Positions 50,499 to 58,332 of a DNA stretch of 64,000 nt are shown here, piece after piece (position 1 is the first letter of the stretch; each line of letters opens with the position of its first letter). The stretch comes from Anaerolineales bacterium (GTDB lineage: Bacteria; Chloroflexota; Anaerolineae; Anaerolineales; Villigracilaceae), in NCBI GenBank assembly GCA_020634885.1, contig JACKAW010000002.1, forward strand, positions 248,001-312,000. Direction: 5' to 3'. Position numbers and translations under genes: made by a program. The notes under the pieces were generated by a model, which was not told where the DNA came from, made no database searches, and worked only from the letters and a program-made list of their open reading frames with translations.

Positions 50499-51186
50499 AC
50501 TGTTTCGCAAATTGAACTTGACCTAAAAACGGAAAATCGGAAGGTGTGACGGTAATTTTGGCAAGAGGTTGGACGGGCTGTTCGCTGCCCCACTCTTCCA
50601 CTTCGCCGCCGAGAAATTTCAAAATGGGAATGATGCGGCGGGAGGGAAAGTCTTCGGTGCGGCAGATGTAGATCATCCCTTCGGCAAAGGGGGCATCTTC
50701 CTTTTTATTGCGGGGCAGGGCAAAGTGATAATACTTTTCGCGGCGCGTGCCCGACCCAATGCGGATGCAGGCGTTGTTGGTGAGGGTGAATTTATCCTTG
50801 TCTAAAATGGCGAACCACATTGCCCAGATCGCGTCAGGCGAACAGAAAATTTGGGTGCGGTTGCCGAACTCGGTATTATCGCGGCTTTTGCGGATGGGTT
50901 CAAGCGTTGTCAATTCGTGCATGGGGGAACCATGCGCCACCATGCCGCGCCAGTCGCAGAGATAGTTGAGAAAGTCAATTTTTGGGTATGGCAGGTCGTA
51001 CTGGATCGGGAGATCGCTTCCGCGTTTGATTGCCGTATCAATCAGTTGATCGAAAGCGACGCGTTTTTCTTCGGCGGGGGGCTGAACCGTGCGTCGCAGC
51101 ATGGGTGTGCGGAATCCGTTCCCCAGGCGGATGAGGTTGTAGATGAAGTAAAAGATCGGTTTGGAAAAAGATTCAGGAAGCGGCAT
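50497..51186 (-). CDS. hypothetical protein, 229 aa
   Basis: A soluble 229-residue protein with a predicted helical N terminus and a beta-rich centre (RTQIFCSPDAIWAMWFAILDKDKFTLTNNACIRIGSGTRREKYYHFALPRN). No known motif was recognised. It lies between ettA and the decayed ettA tail, separated from ettA by a palindromic repeat, so it may have arrived by insertion. Confidence 0.6.
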   Translation of the reverse strand: MPLPESFSKPIFYFIYNLIRLGNGFRTPMLRRTVQPPAEEKRVAFDQLIDTAIKRGSDLPIQYDLPYPKIDFLNYLCDWRGMVAHGSPMHELTTLEPIRKSRDNTEFGNRTQIFCSPDAIWAMWFAILDKDKFTLTNNACIRIGSGTRREKYYHFALPRNKKEDAPFAEGMIYICRTEDFPSRRIIPILKFLGGEVEEWGSEQPVQPLAKITVTPSDFPFLGQVQFAKQ

Positions 51187-51208
51187 AGGATACCTTTTTT
51201 TATCGGTC

Positions 51209-51276
51209 GTAGGGGCGACGTTCTGTCGCCCTTGGGGGTGGAATAATAAAAAGAGGCGGGGAGACCCCGCCCCTAC
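51209..51276. repeat. GTAGGGGCG palindromic repeat element
   Basis: GTAGGGGCG (51209-51217) and CGCCCCTAC (51268-51276) bound a 68-bp element with further GGCGACGTTCTGTCGCC and GGGGAGACCCC hairpins. Related pieces occur at 26939-26956, 50435-50455 and 60013-60038, all in intergenic DNA, so it looks like a family of short palindromic repeats. Confidence 0.6.
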
Positions 51277-51282
51277 GGACGT

Positions 51283-52974
51283 TTATCGTTTCAACGTTCT
51301 ATATTTCACCCGATGGGGTGTCAAATCTTTGCCGAACTTTTCCATCATGGCGGTTTCGTAATCGGACCAGTTGCCGATGTGCATGGTGGCTTGCGAGTCA
51401 TCTTCAAACACAATCAAATGCGTGCAGATGCGGTCGAGGAACCAGCGGTCGTGGCTGACGATGATGGCAACGCCTGCAAATTCGCTGATGGCTTCTTCGA
51501 GAGCGCGCAGGGTGTTGACATCCAAATCGTTGGTGGGTTCGTCGAGCAGGATGACGTTGGCGCTTTCGGTTAATGTTTTTGCTAAATGCACGCGGTTGCG
51601 TTCGCCGCCTGAGAGGATGCCGACTTTCTTTTGCTGGTCGGAGCCTGCGAAGTTGAACGCGGAACAATAGCCGCGGGCGTTAATTTTCTTCTTGCCGAGT
51701 TCAAGGAAGTCTGCGCCGCCTGAGATTTCTTCGTAGACGGTTTTCTCAGGGTCGAGGGTGCGGTTTTGGTCAACGTAGGAGAGCTTGACGGTTTCGCCAA
51801 TTTTGATGGAGCCGCTATCGGGTTTCTCTACCCCGACGATCATCTTGAGCAGGGTGGTCTTGCCTGCACCGTTGGGACCAACTATCCCGACGATACTGCC
51901 TGGGGGAACAGAAGCAGAAAACCCGTCGAGAATGAGGCGGTCGTCCCCTCCTCCGTCGGGGCTGGCGTAAGACTTCGTCACCTTGTCAAATTCGAAGACA
52001 ACGTCACCGAGGCGCGGACCAGGCGGGATGTAGATATCCAGTTCTTCGCGGCGTGCTTCGGCTTCTTGATTGAGCAATTTTTCGTAGGCGCTGACGCGGG
52101 CTTGTCCTTTGGATTGACGCGCTTTCGGCGACATGCGAATCCATTCGAGTTCGCGTTCGAGGGTCTTTTGGCGTTTCGATTCGGATTTCTCTTCGAGGCG
52201 GATGCGTTCCTGTTTTTGTTCGAGCCACGAGGAGTAGTTGCCTTTGTAGGGGATGCCGTAGCCGCGGTCGAGTTCGAGGATCCAGCCTGCGACGTTATCG
52301 AGGAAGTAGCGGTCGTGGGTGACGGCGATGACGGTGCCTTTGTAGTCGCGCAGGTGATGTTCGAGCCACGCCACGGATTCGGCGTCGAGGTGGTTGGTGG
52401 GTTCGTCGAGCAGGAGAATGTCGGGTTCGGTGAGCAGGAGTCGGGTGAGGGCGACGCGGCGCTTTTCTCCGCCTGAGCAGACCTTGATGGGCGTATCCGA
52501 CGGCGGGCAGCGCAGGGCGTCCATGGCGAGTTCGAGGCGGCTGTCGAGGTTCCAGGCGTCGTGCTTGTCGAGCTGTTCCTGCAGTTTGGCTTGTTCGGCG
52601 ACGAGGGCATCGAAGTCGGCATCGGGTTCGGCGAATTTGGCGTTGACCTCATCGAAGCGCGCGAGCATATCCACAATGGGTTGCACCGCTTCTTTCACAA
52701 CTTCGATGACGGTCTTGCTTTCGTCGAGTTTGGGTTCCTGCTCGAGCAAGCCCGTGGTGTAGCCTTTGGATTGCGAGATCTCGCCGATGTAGTCGTTATC
52801 GACGCCTGCCATGATGCGCAGCAGGGTGGATTTGCCCGCGCCGTTAAGACCAAGCACGCCGATCTTGGCGCCGAGGTAGAAGCCGAGCGAGATGTCGCGC
52901 AGGATCTGTTTGTTGGGCGGGACGATCTTGCCCACTTTGTTCATGGAGTAGATGACTAAGGATTCGTTTGCCAT
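51283..52974 (-). CDS. ettA: ABC-F translational throttle protein EttA
   Basis: A 563-residue ABC-F ATPase that gates the first elongation step on the ribosome according to ATP/ADP level. Two nucleotide-binding domains: Walker A GLNGAGKS and GPNGAGKT, signatures CSGGEKRRVAL and LSGGERNRVHL, Walker B LLLDEPTNHLD and ILLDEPTNDLD. The arm and the basic linker (ESKRQKTLERELEWIRMSPKARQSKGQAR, about 245-275) that enters the tRNA exit site are present. The C terminus is EttA-like. Confidence 0.93.
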   Translation of the reverse strand: MANESLVIYSMNKVGKIVPPNKQILRDISLGFYLGAKIGVLGLNGAGKSTLLRIMAGVDNDYIGEISQSKGYTTGLLEQEPKLDESKTVIEVVKEAVQPIVDMLARFDEVNAKFAEPDADFDALVAEQAKLQEQLDKHDAWNLDSRLELAMDALRCPPSDTPIKVCSGGEKRRVALTRLLLTEPDILLLDEPTNHLDAESVAWLEHHLRDYKGTVIAVTHDRYFLDNVAGWILELDRGYGIPYKGNYSSWLEQKQERIRLEEKSESKRQKTLERELEWIRMSPKARQSKGQARVSAYEKLLNQEAEARREELDIYIPPGPRLGDVVFEFDKVTKSYASPDGGGDDRLILDGFSASVPPGSIVGIVGPNGAGKTTLLKMIVGVEKPDSGSIKIGETVKLSYVDQNRTLDPEKTVYEEISGGADFLELGKKKINARGYCSAFNFAGSDQQKKVGILSGGERNRVHLAKTLTESANVILLDEPTNDLDVNTLRALEEAISEFAGVAIIVSHDRWFLDRICTHLIVFEDDSQATMHIGNWSDYETAMMEKFGKDLTPHRVKYRTLKR

Positions 52975-53103
52975 TGGGGTTCCGTTATTAGAGGATTAGA
53001 GAGTAGATAATTCGATATTCGAGATTGGTCGGGGCGTATTGTATCAGAGAGTGGGGGAAGGATGAATGATGAGGGATAAATTTTTGCTTTTTTTATACAT
53101 GAG

Positions 53104-53150
53104 TGCCTTGTCGTATATAGTTTTTTGGATTTTCTATACATGACAAGGCA
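53104..53150. repeat. long inverted repeat upstream of ettA
   Basis: TGCCTTGTC and GACAAGGCA are arms of a 47-bp element whose inner parts TATATAG/CTATACA also largely pair; TATACATGA occurs twice (53094-53102 and 53136-53144). It lies about 130 bp upstream of the ettA start, in the gap behind the antitoxin gene. Confidence 0.45.
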
Positions 53151-53180
53151 GTCTTTACAGTTTTCAGATTAAGGAGAACG

Positions 53181-53207
53181 AAAACCCCCGCTTCGGGCTG
53201 CGGGGGA
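53181..53207 (-). terminator. terminator of toxin-antitoxin pair
   Basis: CCCCCGC and GCGGGGG pair, and on the minus strand the hairpin is followed by TTTTCGTT, 30 nt behind the antitoxin stop. Confidence 0.75.
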
Positions 53208-53235
53208 GGTTGGTTCGGTTTCGAGGGGCTTTGGG

Positions 53236-54237
53236 CTAAATTCTCAAAAATTGTGCATACTCATACGAGATTAATTCGCCATTTCGAGTTACTTGGTATC
53301 CGCGCTCTTCATGAGAAAAGTTTCTAATTTCTTTTGCATTATATTTCTCAAAAAATTCTTTTACATATGCCAAGGTCTTAATCTCAGTTGTCGAAAAGAT
53401 GCTTAGATCGGGTTCTTTTAACGCGCTCAAAAACTCGCCAGTATAGTTTGGGAATTGTCTTTCATCTATAAATATTGCCTTCTCATCATAGAATAGTGTT
53501 GCCATATAGTAATCGTATTTATCAGGAACTGGTCCGTGAGGTAAGTGAGCATAACAGGAACCAGTTATTGAAATTGAATATTCTTTATAATGTTTAAAAT
53601 CCGCATAAAAAATTAGTTTGTTTAATTTAGTTTTTGGAATTTCAACACCTTTACAGAAAAAAACCATTGCGTTAAGCAATTTGGCAACGTTTAGAGGTTG
53701 GTACCCGCTAAGTATGCTCGCTGGGTATGATCCGAAGCGAGTCTCAAAAATTGAGAGAAATGATTTTTCGCGCTCTTCTGTTATATCTTTAAGAAGGTTG
53801 ATAATGCGATTTCTTTTCTCGTCGCTTAAAACAGATGTCTTTTCTTCAATTAAATCTAAAAGATTATCTGGCTGCATTGCAAGACTTAGCATTGTGTTAT
53901 GTGCTTCATCTTGCAATGCTCCATTCTCGTAACGGCTAAGTGTTGCGCCTCCGAGCCCTAAAAGGTTTGCTAGTTCGAGTTGCGTTAAACCAAAGCGTTC
54001 GCGGAACGTCTTGATGTCTTCAGGTTGTACCATCCCATGTCTTGCGCGGTATTCGTGATATGCAACTTCAAGTGGGTCATAAGTGGAGTGAGGATCGTCG
54101 AATTCAGTTTCACATTCTAAGCATTTGAAATATTCTACATGTACAGGTATGTTTTCATCGCGAACAGCAATATCTTCTACTCGAGTCACATACTCCAACT
54201 CAGTTTCTTTTTCGCAAGCAGGGCATATGCCTTTCAT
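53236..54237 (-). CDS. MqsA-like HTH / Panacea-domain antitoxin
   Basis: A 333-residue protein. The N-terminal zinc ribbon has C5, C8, C39 and C42; an XRE/MqsA-type helix-turn-helix follows (about 76-112: FGLTQLELANLLGLGGATLSRYE). The C-terminal 150 residues (AKLLNAMVFFCKG.., KLNKLIFYADF, HGPVPDKYDYYMATL) match the Panacea/DUF4065 domain, known as a versatile toxin-neutralising module. The start at 54237 has GAAGGAG seven nt upstream. It is the second gene of the unit; toxin first is the reverse of the commonest order but occurs in MqsRA. Confidence 0.85.
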   Translation of the reverse strand: MKGICPACEKETELEYVTRVEDIAVRDENIPVHVEYFKCLECETEFDDPHSTYDPLEVAYHEYRARHGMVQPEDIKTFRERFGLTQLELANLLGLGGATLSRYENGALQDEAHNTMLSLAMQPDNLLDLIEEKTSVLSDEKRNRIINLLKDITEEREKSFLSIFETRFGSYPASILSGYQPLNVAKLLNAMVFFCKGVEIPKTKLNKLIFYADFKHYKEYSISITGSCYAHLPHGPVPDKYDYYMATLFYDEKAIFIDERQFPNYTGEFLSALKEPDLSIFSTTEIKTLAYVKEFFEKYNAKEIRNFSHEERGYQVTRNGELISYEYAQFLRI

Positions 54238-54350
54238 TGCATTGCTCCTTCTCTTTTCATTATTCATTGAATTATATTAGTTTAGTTGTATAAGTTATTA
54301 TTTTTGTTTTAGGAAATTAAGTTTTTTATTATATGTTTAGATAATGGCTA

Positions 54351-54710
54351 TTATTTTTTGAAGGGATATTTTAGAGAGAATTCAGCTTCATGAAATGATA
54401 TGCATTTTGCGATTTTTGTATCTTTGATTTCAGCAATTTTCAGTTTTATGTAGATTTCGTGTCCGTTAATCTCTTTCCCGAAAATCCATAGCTCTCCAGG
54501 ACGATCTCTGTCTGGAACTGGACCAGAAGAATAATCAGTGACGGAGAGTCCAAGAATTTCGAGTTCTACCGTTTTCTTCGTCAACCCAAGCATTGTTATA
54601 GTTGGGTTTTTGGCAGCTCGTGGGATGACTAACAAACCGCTTCCTGAAGTTACGATTTCTTTGAATTCCTTCAGAAAGCTACTTACTTGTGGCTCTGATG
54701 CTGTGCTCAA
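54351..54710 (-). CDS. MqsR-like toxin
   Basis: A 119-residue basic protein resembling MqsR-family mRNA interferases: MLGLTKKTVELEILGLSVTDYSSGP, DRPGELWIFGKEINGHEIYIKLKI and CISFHEAEFSLKYPFKK. The catalytic Lys and the terminal His/Tyr/Lys residues are present. The start is probably TTG at 54710, because AAAGGAGG ends five nt upstream of it and overlaps the in-frame GTG at 54716. It sits behind a 32-bp palindrome and 113 nt ahead of the HTH-Panacea gene. Confidence 0.78.
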   Translation of the reverse strand: MSTASEPQVSSFLKEFKEIVTSGSGLLVIPRAAKNPTITMLGLTKKTVELEILGLSVTDYSSGPVPDRDRPGELWIFGKEINGHEIYIKLKIAEIKDTKIAKCISFHEAEFSLKYPFKK

Positions 54711-54747
54711 AGGCACCTCCTTTCTCTAGGGGAGATTTTAAAGAACT

Positions 54748-54779
54748 ACATAAAATATATCATATGATATATTTTATGT
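54748..54779. promoter_or_regulatory. 32-bp perfect palindrome, toxin-antitoxin operator
   Basis: ACATAAAATATATCAT and ATGATATATTTTATGT are exact reverse complements with no spacer, 38 bp upstream of the toxin start. The XRE-type domain of the antitoxin is the likely ligand. Confidence 0.75.
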
Positions 54780-54819
54780 CAATATATTATCTTTTGATAT
54801 AAAATTCAGTTTTGTGACT

Positions 54820-54871
54820 ATCGAGAAAATCTTGTAGGAAGAGTTAAAGGCGAATAAGTTGGGAGTGCAAT
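54820..54871 (+). pseudogene. DUF559 nuclease fragment
   Basis: About 52 nt match positions 56628-56679 of the intact DUF559 gene (GAGAAAATC-TGT-GGAAGA.TTA..GGCGAATAAG.TGGGAGT). The reading frame is broken by a TAG where the gene encodes Trp. Nothing else of the gene remains here. Confidence 0.6.
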
Positions 54872-54993
54872 GCGACCTCGCCTGATTGGCGGGGTTAATC
54901 GGCAGTCCGCTTGCCCCTCTGAGGGTATGGGGTTGAGTCCTTTTCTGTGCTGATGGCGCGAATGTTGGCAAATGGATAGAGTAAAATTCGTTT

Positions 54994-55761
54994 ATGGCTG
55001 TCAACAAATGGACTAGAGAAGAATTAATACTTGCTTTCAATCTTTATTTCAAAATCCCGTTTGGAAAAATTGATGACCGTACGCCTGAAATCATTTCACT
55101 CGCAAAAATCATCGGGCGTACACCTTCCGCTGTTGCATTGAAACTTGCAAACTTTGCGCGTTTTGACCCAACATTGCAAGAAAGAGGAATTAAAGGTGCG
55201 TCTCATGGCAGCAAGTTAGATGCTGTAATTTGGGAAGAGTTTTATGGGAATTTAGAAAGATTAAGTTTTGAAAGTGAAGTCTTATTAGCTGAAAAGACTG
55301 GCAAGAAAGTCGAAGATGTTTCAGGTATTTATGTACTTGATCTACCGAGAGAAGGTAAAGAGCGAGAATCTTTAGTCAAAACTAGAGTGAATCAAAGCTT
55401 CTTTCGAAAAACGATTTTGGCAGCTTATAGTGTGAAATGCTGTATAACAGGTCTAAGCATTCCTTCGCTCTTAACAGCAAGTCATATCGTTCCTTGGTCC
55501 GAAGATGTAGAAAATCGTATGAATCCCAGCAATGGACTTTGCCTTAATGCGCTCCATGACAGGGCATTCGATAAAGGCTTGATAACAGTTACGACAGACT
55601 TTTTAGTTAAAGTGTCTCCGAAGATAAAAAAGATGGCAAATGATAATGCTTCTTCTGAGTTGCTTTTGAAATATGACGGCATGTCAATTCAAGAGCCAAA
55701 AAGATTTTTACCTGATAAGAAGTTTTTGGAATATCATAATGATGTTGTGTTCTTAAAGTAG
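54994..55761 (+). CDS. HNH endonuclease
   Basis: A 255-residue protein with an N-terminal helical region (WTREELILAFNLYFKIPFGKID.., about 1-60) seen in phage and restriction-type HNH proteins. The C-terminal HNH domain is CCITGLSIPSLLTASHIVPW with the catalytic His, then NPSNGLCLNALHDRAFDKG. It is a restriction or homing-type nuclease; no methylase is adjacent, so a solitary defence nuclease is likely. AT-rich compared with the housekeeping genes. Confidence 0.87.
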   Translation: MAVNKWTREELILAFNLYFKIPFGKIDDRTPEIISLAKIIGRTPSAVALKLANFARFDPTLQERGIKGASHGSKLDAVIWEEFYGNLERLSFESEVLLAEKTGKKVEDVSGIYVLDLPREGKERESLVKTRVNQSFFRKTILAAYSVKCCITGLSIPSLLTASHIVPWSEDVENRMNPSNGLCLNALHDRAFDKGLITVTTDFLVKVSPKIKKMANDNASSELLLKYDGMSIQEPKRFLPDKKFLEYHNDVVFLK

Positions 55762-55774
55762 CGAGGATGTAAAT

Positions 55775-55999
55775 ATGAATATTGAGGAGATAAAACAGGC
55801 GATTACGCAGTTATCATCAGATGATCTGTCTCATTTTCGCGAATGGTTCAGAGAGCACGAAGGTAAGGTTAAAGCTGGTGAGTTGAATGATATGCAAGAG
55901 TCACTTGAAGAAAAGCTCAAAAGACTAAGAGGTTCTTTGAAGGGTAAAGGTGGCTTGAAAACTTTGATGGAGGAACGTCGTAAAGAAAGCCTTCTGTAA
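55775..55999 (+). CDS. small antitoxin-like protein
   Basis: A 74-residue protein. IEEIKQAITQLSSDDLSHFREWFREHE resembles the N-terminal helix pair of small VapB-like or DUF-type antitoxins; the rest is a charged helix. It is 14 nt downstream of the HNH gene. No toxin gene follows it, so it may be an orphan or serve the HNH nuclease. Confidence 0.5.
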   Translation: MNIEEIKQAITQLSSDDLSHFREWFREHEGKVKAGELNDMQESLEEKLKRLRGSLKGKGGLKTLMEERRKESLL

Positions 56000-56005
56000 T
56001 TCGAA

Positions 56006-56031
56006 CTCCGAGAATATTCTCGGAGTTTTTT
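56006..56031 (+). terminator. terminator behind small antitoxin-like gene
   Basis: CTCCGAGAATATTCTCGGAG is a perfect 20-bp palindrome followed by six T residues. Confidence 0.9.
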
Positions 56032-56053
56032 GTGATGATGTCTCAATCAGGCT

Positions 56054-56323
56054 GTGTTGGGCAAGCCTGATTTTGTTTTTCCAAAGCAGAAAATCGCTTT
56101 GTTTGTCGATGGTTGCTTCTGGCATGGATGTCCGCTACCGAAGCATTCCAATTTGCCGAAGAACAATCAGGAATTTTGGGCAAAGAAATTACAAGCAAAC
56201 AAGGATAGGGATAAATTTGTCACTCGTGAATTGAGAAAATTGGGGTGGAGAGTTGTCCGCGTTTGGGAACATGAGTTGAAGTTTCCAGAAAAGGTCGCCG
56301 CGAAATTGAAGAGGCTATTTTAG
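56054..56323 (+). pseudogene. Vsr mismatch endonuclease, N-terminally truncated
   Basis: The reading frame (GTG start) encodes GKPDFVFPKQKIALFVDGCFWHGC and KFVTRELRKLGWRVVRVWEHEL, the catalytic Asp, His and zinc region of very-short-patch repair nucleases. Full Vsr proteins have about 50 more residues at the N terminus (MSRIKGKNTKPE-type helix); here a TGA and the terminator of the preceding gene stand directly upstream. No cytosine methyltransferase is near. Probably a remnant. Confidence 0.75.
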
Positions 56324-56538
56324 GGGGGACCTAACCCCGATTGGCGTAATGGTTCGCGGTGTTGAATTGCCCCTTCCCTGACCCCCAAAGAACGGGGGCG
56401 AGAGGGAAGGGCATGGGCGTGACTTTTATCTTGTCCGCTGGCGCGGACGTTGGTTAAAGCAAGGGTTCTATGTGAGGAGGGTCTTAGCTTCTCCCCTTCA
56501 GGGGAGACGGGAGAGGGGTTTTTCGGTAGAATCATCCC

Positions 56539-56901
56539 ATGCCAGTCAAAAACATCGTCACCAGGCAAAAAGTCACCGCGCAGAAACTTCAACGCGCAAA
56601 GGAACTCCGCCGTGAGATGACTCCCGCCGAGAAAATCCTGTGGGAAGAATTACGGGCGAATAAGCTGGGAGTCCATTTTCGGAGACAACAAGTCATTCAG
56701 GGATTTATCGTCGATTTTTACTGTCACAAGTCCGCGCTGGTTGTTGAGGTCGATGGTGACATCCACGACCTGCAAAAAGAAGAAGATGAACGGCGGGAGA
56801 AGGTGTTGTCCACGCTGGGGCTGAGGATTGTCCGCTTTGGGAATGATGAGGTGATGAGGGACTTGTCCGCGGTGGTGGGAAGAATCAAAGCTTATCTATA
56901 A
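56539..56901 (+). CDS. DUF559 endonuclease-like protein
   Basis: A 120-residue PD-(D/E)XK-type protein of the DUF559 family, related to Vsr: AKELRREMTPAEKILWEELR, then FRRQQVIQGFIVDFYCHKSALVVEVDGDIH and LRIVRFGNDEVM. The Asp (FIVDFY) and E-x-D (VEVDGD) core is intact. Two decayed copies of the same gene lie at 54820-54871 and 57801-57944. It overlaps the 3' end of the convergent nucleotidyltransferase gene by 17 nt. Confidence 0.82.
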   Translation: MPVKNIVTRQKVTAQKLQRAKELRREMTPAEKILWEELRANKLGVHFRRQQVIQGFIVDFYCHKSALVVEVDGDIHDLQKEEDERREKVLSTLGLRIVRFGNDEVMRDLSAVVGRIKAYL

Positions 56902-57412
56902 ACACTTTACATTCTTTTTCTTTTCCCTCCACTTTTGACCAGCGCCTGATCTCTTTCAAATCCACTTGCTGGCTTTTCGTCACTAAAATTGCCTGCTCCA
57001 ATCCTTGGAGGTCATTCCAGAAATAGAATGCGCAAAGCCTGTCCTTGACACAGTCTGTGGGGGAGAGCACGCGCAATGTCCCTGTGGAGAGTTCAAATTC
57101 ACTGATCTCTTTCACGGGTTCTTCACCGACAGAAAGCGGTCCATCGGGGAATTCAATGAAGAATGTCGTTTCGGAGTGGACGAAGTACCGTCCCTGCTCT
57201 TGGAAGCCGAGTTTATCCATTACAGCTTTGATCTTGCTTCGCCGCGAGAAACTGGTATTGATCAGGTCTAAATCTTTGGAAACGTACTTGTCACTGCTGT
57301 AAAAAGAAACAGCACTCCCGCCAGATAATACAACTTGAATTCCCTCTAATTGCAGAGAGTCTTGAACATAAGCTGCCAGTTCCACCTGGCTCATGTTCTT
57401 GATCTTTTTCAT
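56885..57412 (-). CDS. nucleotidyltransferase (AbiEii/MenT-like)
   Basis: A 175-residue protein with the polymerase-beta nucleotidyltransferase signature GGSAVSFY (31-38) and D47-x-D49 (KDLDLI). DCVKDRLCAFYFWND at about residue 120 is typical of DUF6036/AbiEii-type toxins. It overlaps the upstream winged-helix gene by 4 nt, so the pair is probably a type IV-like toxin-antitoxin unit. The target is unknown. Confidence 0.75.
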   Translation of the reverse strand: MKKIKNMSQVELAAYVQDSLQLEGIQVVLSGGSAVSFYSSDKYVSKDLDLINTSFSRRSKIKAVMDKLGFQEQGRYFVHSETTFFIEFPDGPLSVGEEPVKEISEFELSTGTLRVLSPTDCVKDRLCAFYFWNDLQGLEQAILVTKSQQVDLKEIRRWSKVEGKEKECKVFIDKL

Positions 57413-57738
57413 AGTGCTTTCCCCTTTGCCCGCGGACGGCGTCGATTCATTTGCAATTCTTCCTGTTCTTTGGCTGGATAAAAGGTAAGCGCCTTTTCGA
57501 GCAATGACTTCAACTCATTCAAGAACGGGTAGCGTGGATTGAATTCATACGGTCGAGTCCGCCCGATGGAACGGCTGACGAGAACTCCGCCTTTCTCGAA
57601 CTTGTCCAATTGCATTTGGATGGGTTTCAGGTCTGTGTTGTAAAAGCTGGCGATCTCACGGGCGTAACCCTCTTCACGTGTGAAGAGATACAGCAAGACT
57701 CTTTCTGCGTTTTTTGAACCTAGAAGCACTTCGATCAT
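57409..57738 (-). CDS. winged-helix regulator, antitoxin-like
   Basis: A 109-residue protein of winged-helix type (SKNAERVLLYLFTREEGYAREIASFYNTDLKPIQMQLDKFEKGGVLVSRSIGRTRPYEFN), as in ArsR/MarR-like and nucleotidyltransferase-associated regulators. A basic C-terminal tail (MNRRRPRAKGKAL) follows. Translationally coupled to the nucleotidyltransferase gene and placed behind two 17-bp direct repeats. Confidence 0.78.
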   Translation of the reverse strand: MIEVLLGSKNAERVLLYLFTREEGYAREIASFYNTDLKPIQMQLDKFEKGGVLVSRSIGRTRPYEFNPRYPFLNELKSLLEKALTFYPAKEQEELQMNRRRPRAKGKAL

Positions 57739-57750
57739 GGGAATTCCTTT

Positions 57751-57788
57751 TGACGTTTAATTAACGTTATATGACTTTTAATTTACGT
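57751..57788. promoter_or_regulatory. 17-bp direct repeats, operator candidate
   Basis: TGACGTTTAATTAACGT (57751-57767) and TGACTTTTAATTTACGT (57772-57788) share 15 of 17 bases and start 21 bp apart, two helical turns, directly upstream of the winged-helix gene. Suggests cooperative binding by that regulator. Confidence 0.65.
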
Positions 57789-57800
57789 CATTGTACCATA

Positions 57801-57944
57801 ATGGAAGATGAACGATGGGAGAAGGTGTTGTCCGCGGTGGGGTTGAGGGTGCTCAGGTTTCGGAATGATGATGTGATGAAGAACCTATTCACGGTGGTGG
57901 GGAGGTTCAGGGAAGCTATTCAAAAGCCAGAAAAGCAGGTTTGA
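57801..57944 (+). pseudogene. DUF559 nuclease C-terminal remnant
   Basis: A 47-codon frame from ATG 57801 aligns with the C-terminal part of the intact DUF559 gene (EDERxEKVLSxxGLRxxRFxNDxVMxxLxxVVGRxxxx). Nucleotide identity is high over about 110 nt. The N-terminal two thirds of the gene, including the catalytic core, is absent. Confidence 0.65.
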
Positions 57945-58044
57945 CCGAGGAAGACATCAGGTCTGCGGTGAAAAACGCGAGGAAATGCTGATTGTGGTAG
58001 AATTTCGGAAATTCGGAATTTCCGATTTTTTCAGGAGAAAGACT

Positions 58045-58329
58045 ATGGCTACAGTTCAAATGCGCGGTAAGGGAAGTATTACCTTTCCAGCCAAGTTGCG
58101 TTCAAAATACAAACTGCAAGAGGGCGAAATATTCACCATCATTGACTTAGGTGGCGGATCATTTTTGCTTACGCCAAAAGTACTCGAAGTCGATGCCCTT
58201 TCCAGACGAATATCTCAGAGCCTCAAAGAAGAGGATTTTGACATTGAGGAATGGCTTCCGATCTTAAGAGAAGAAAGAAAAAAGATATTTCAAGAAAAAT
58301 ACGGCAACATAAAACCTTCAGGAAAATAG
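58045..58329 (+). CDS. AbrB/SpoVT-type antitoxin
   Basis: A 94-residue protein. ATVQMRGKGSITFPAKLRSKYKLQEGEIFTIIDLGGGSFLLTP is the swapped-hairpin AbrB DNA-binding domain; the C-terminal half is a charged helix that would wrap the toxin. The start at 58045 has AGGAG seven nt upstream. It is 3 nt ahead of a PIN toxin gene, a standard VapBC layout. Confidence 0.85.
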   Translation: MATVQMRGKGSITFPAKLRSKYKLQEGEIFTIIDLGGGSFLLTPKVLEVDALSRRISQSLKEEDFDIEEWLPILREERKKIFQEKYGNIKPSGK

Positions 58330-58332
58330 CCC

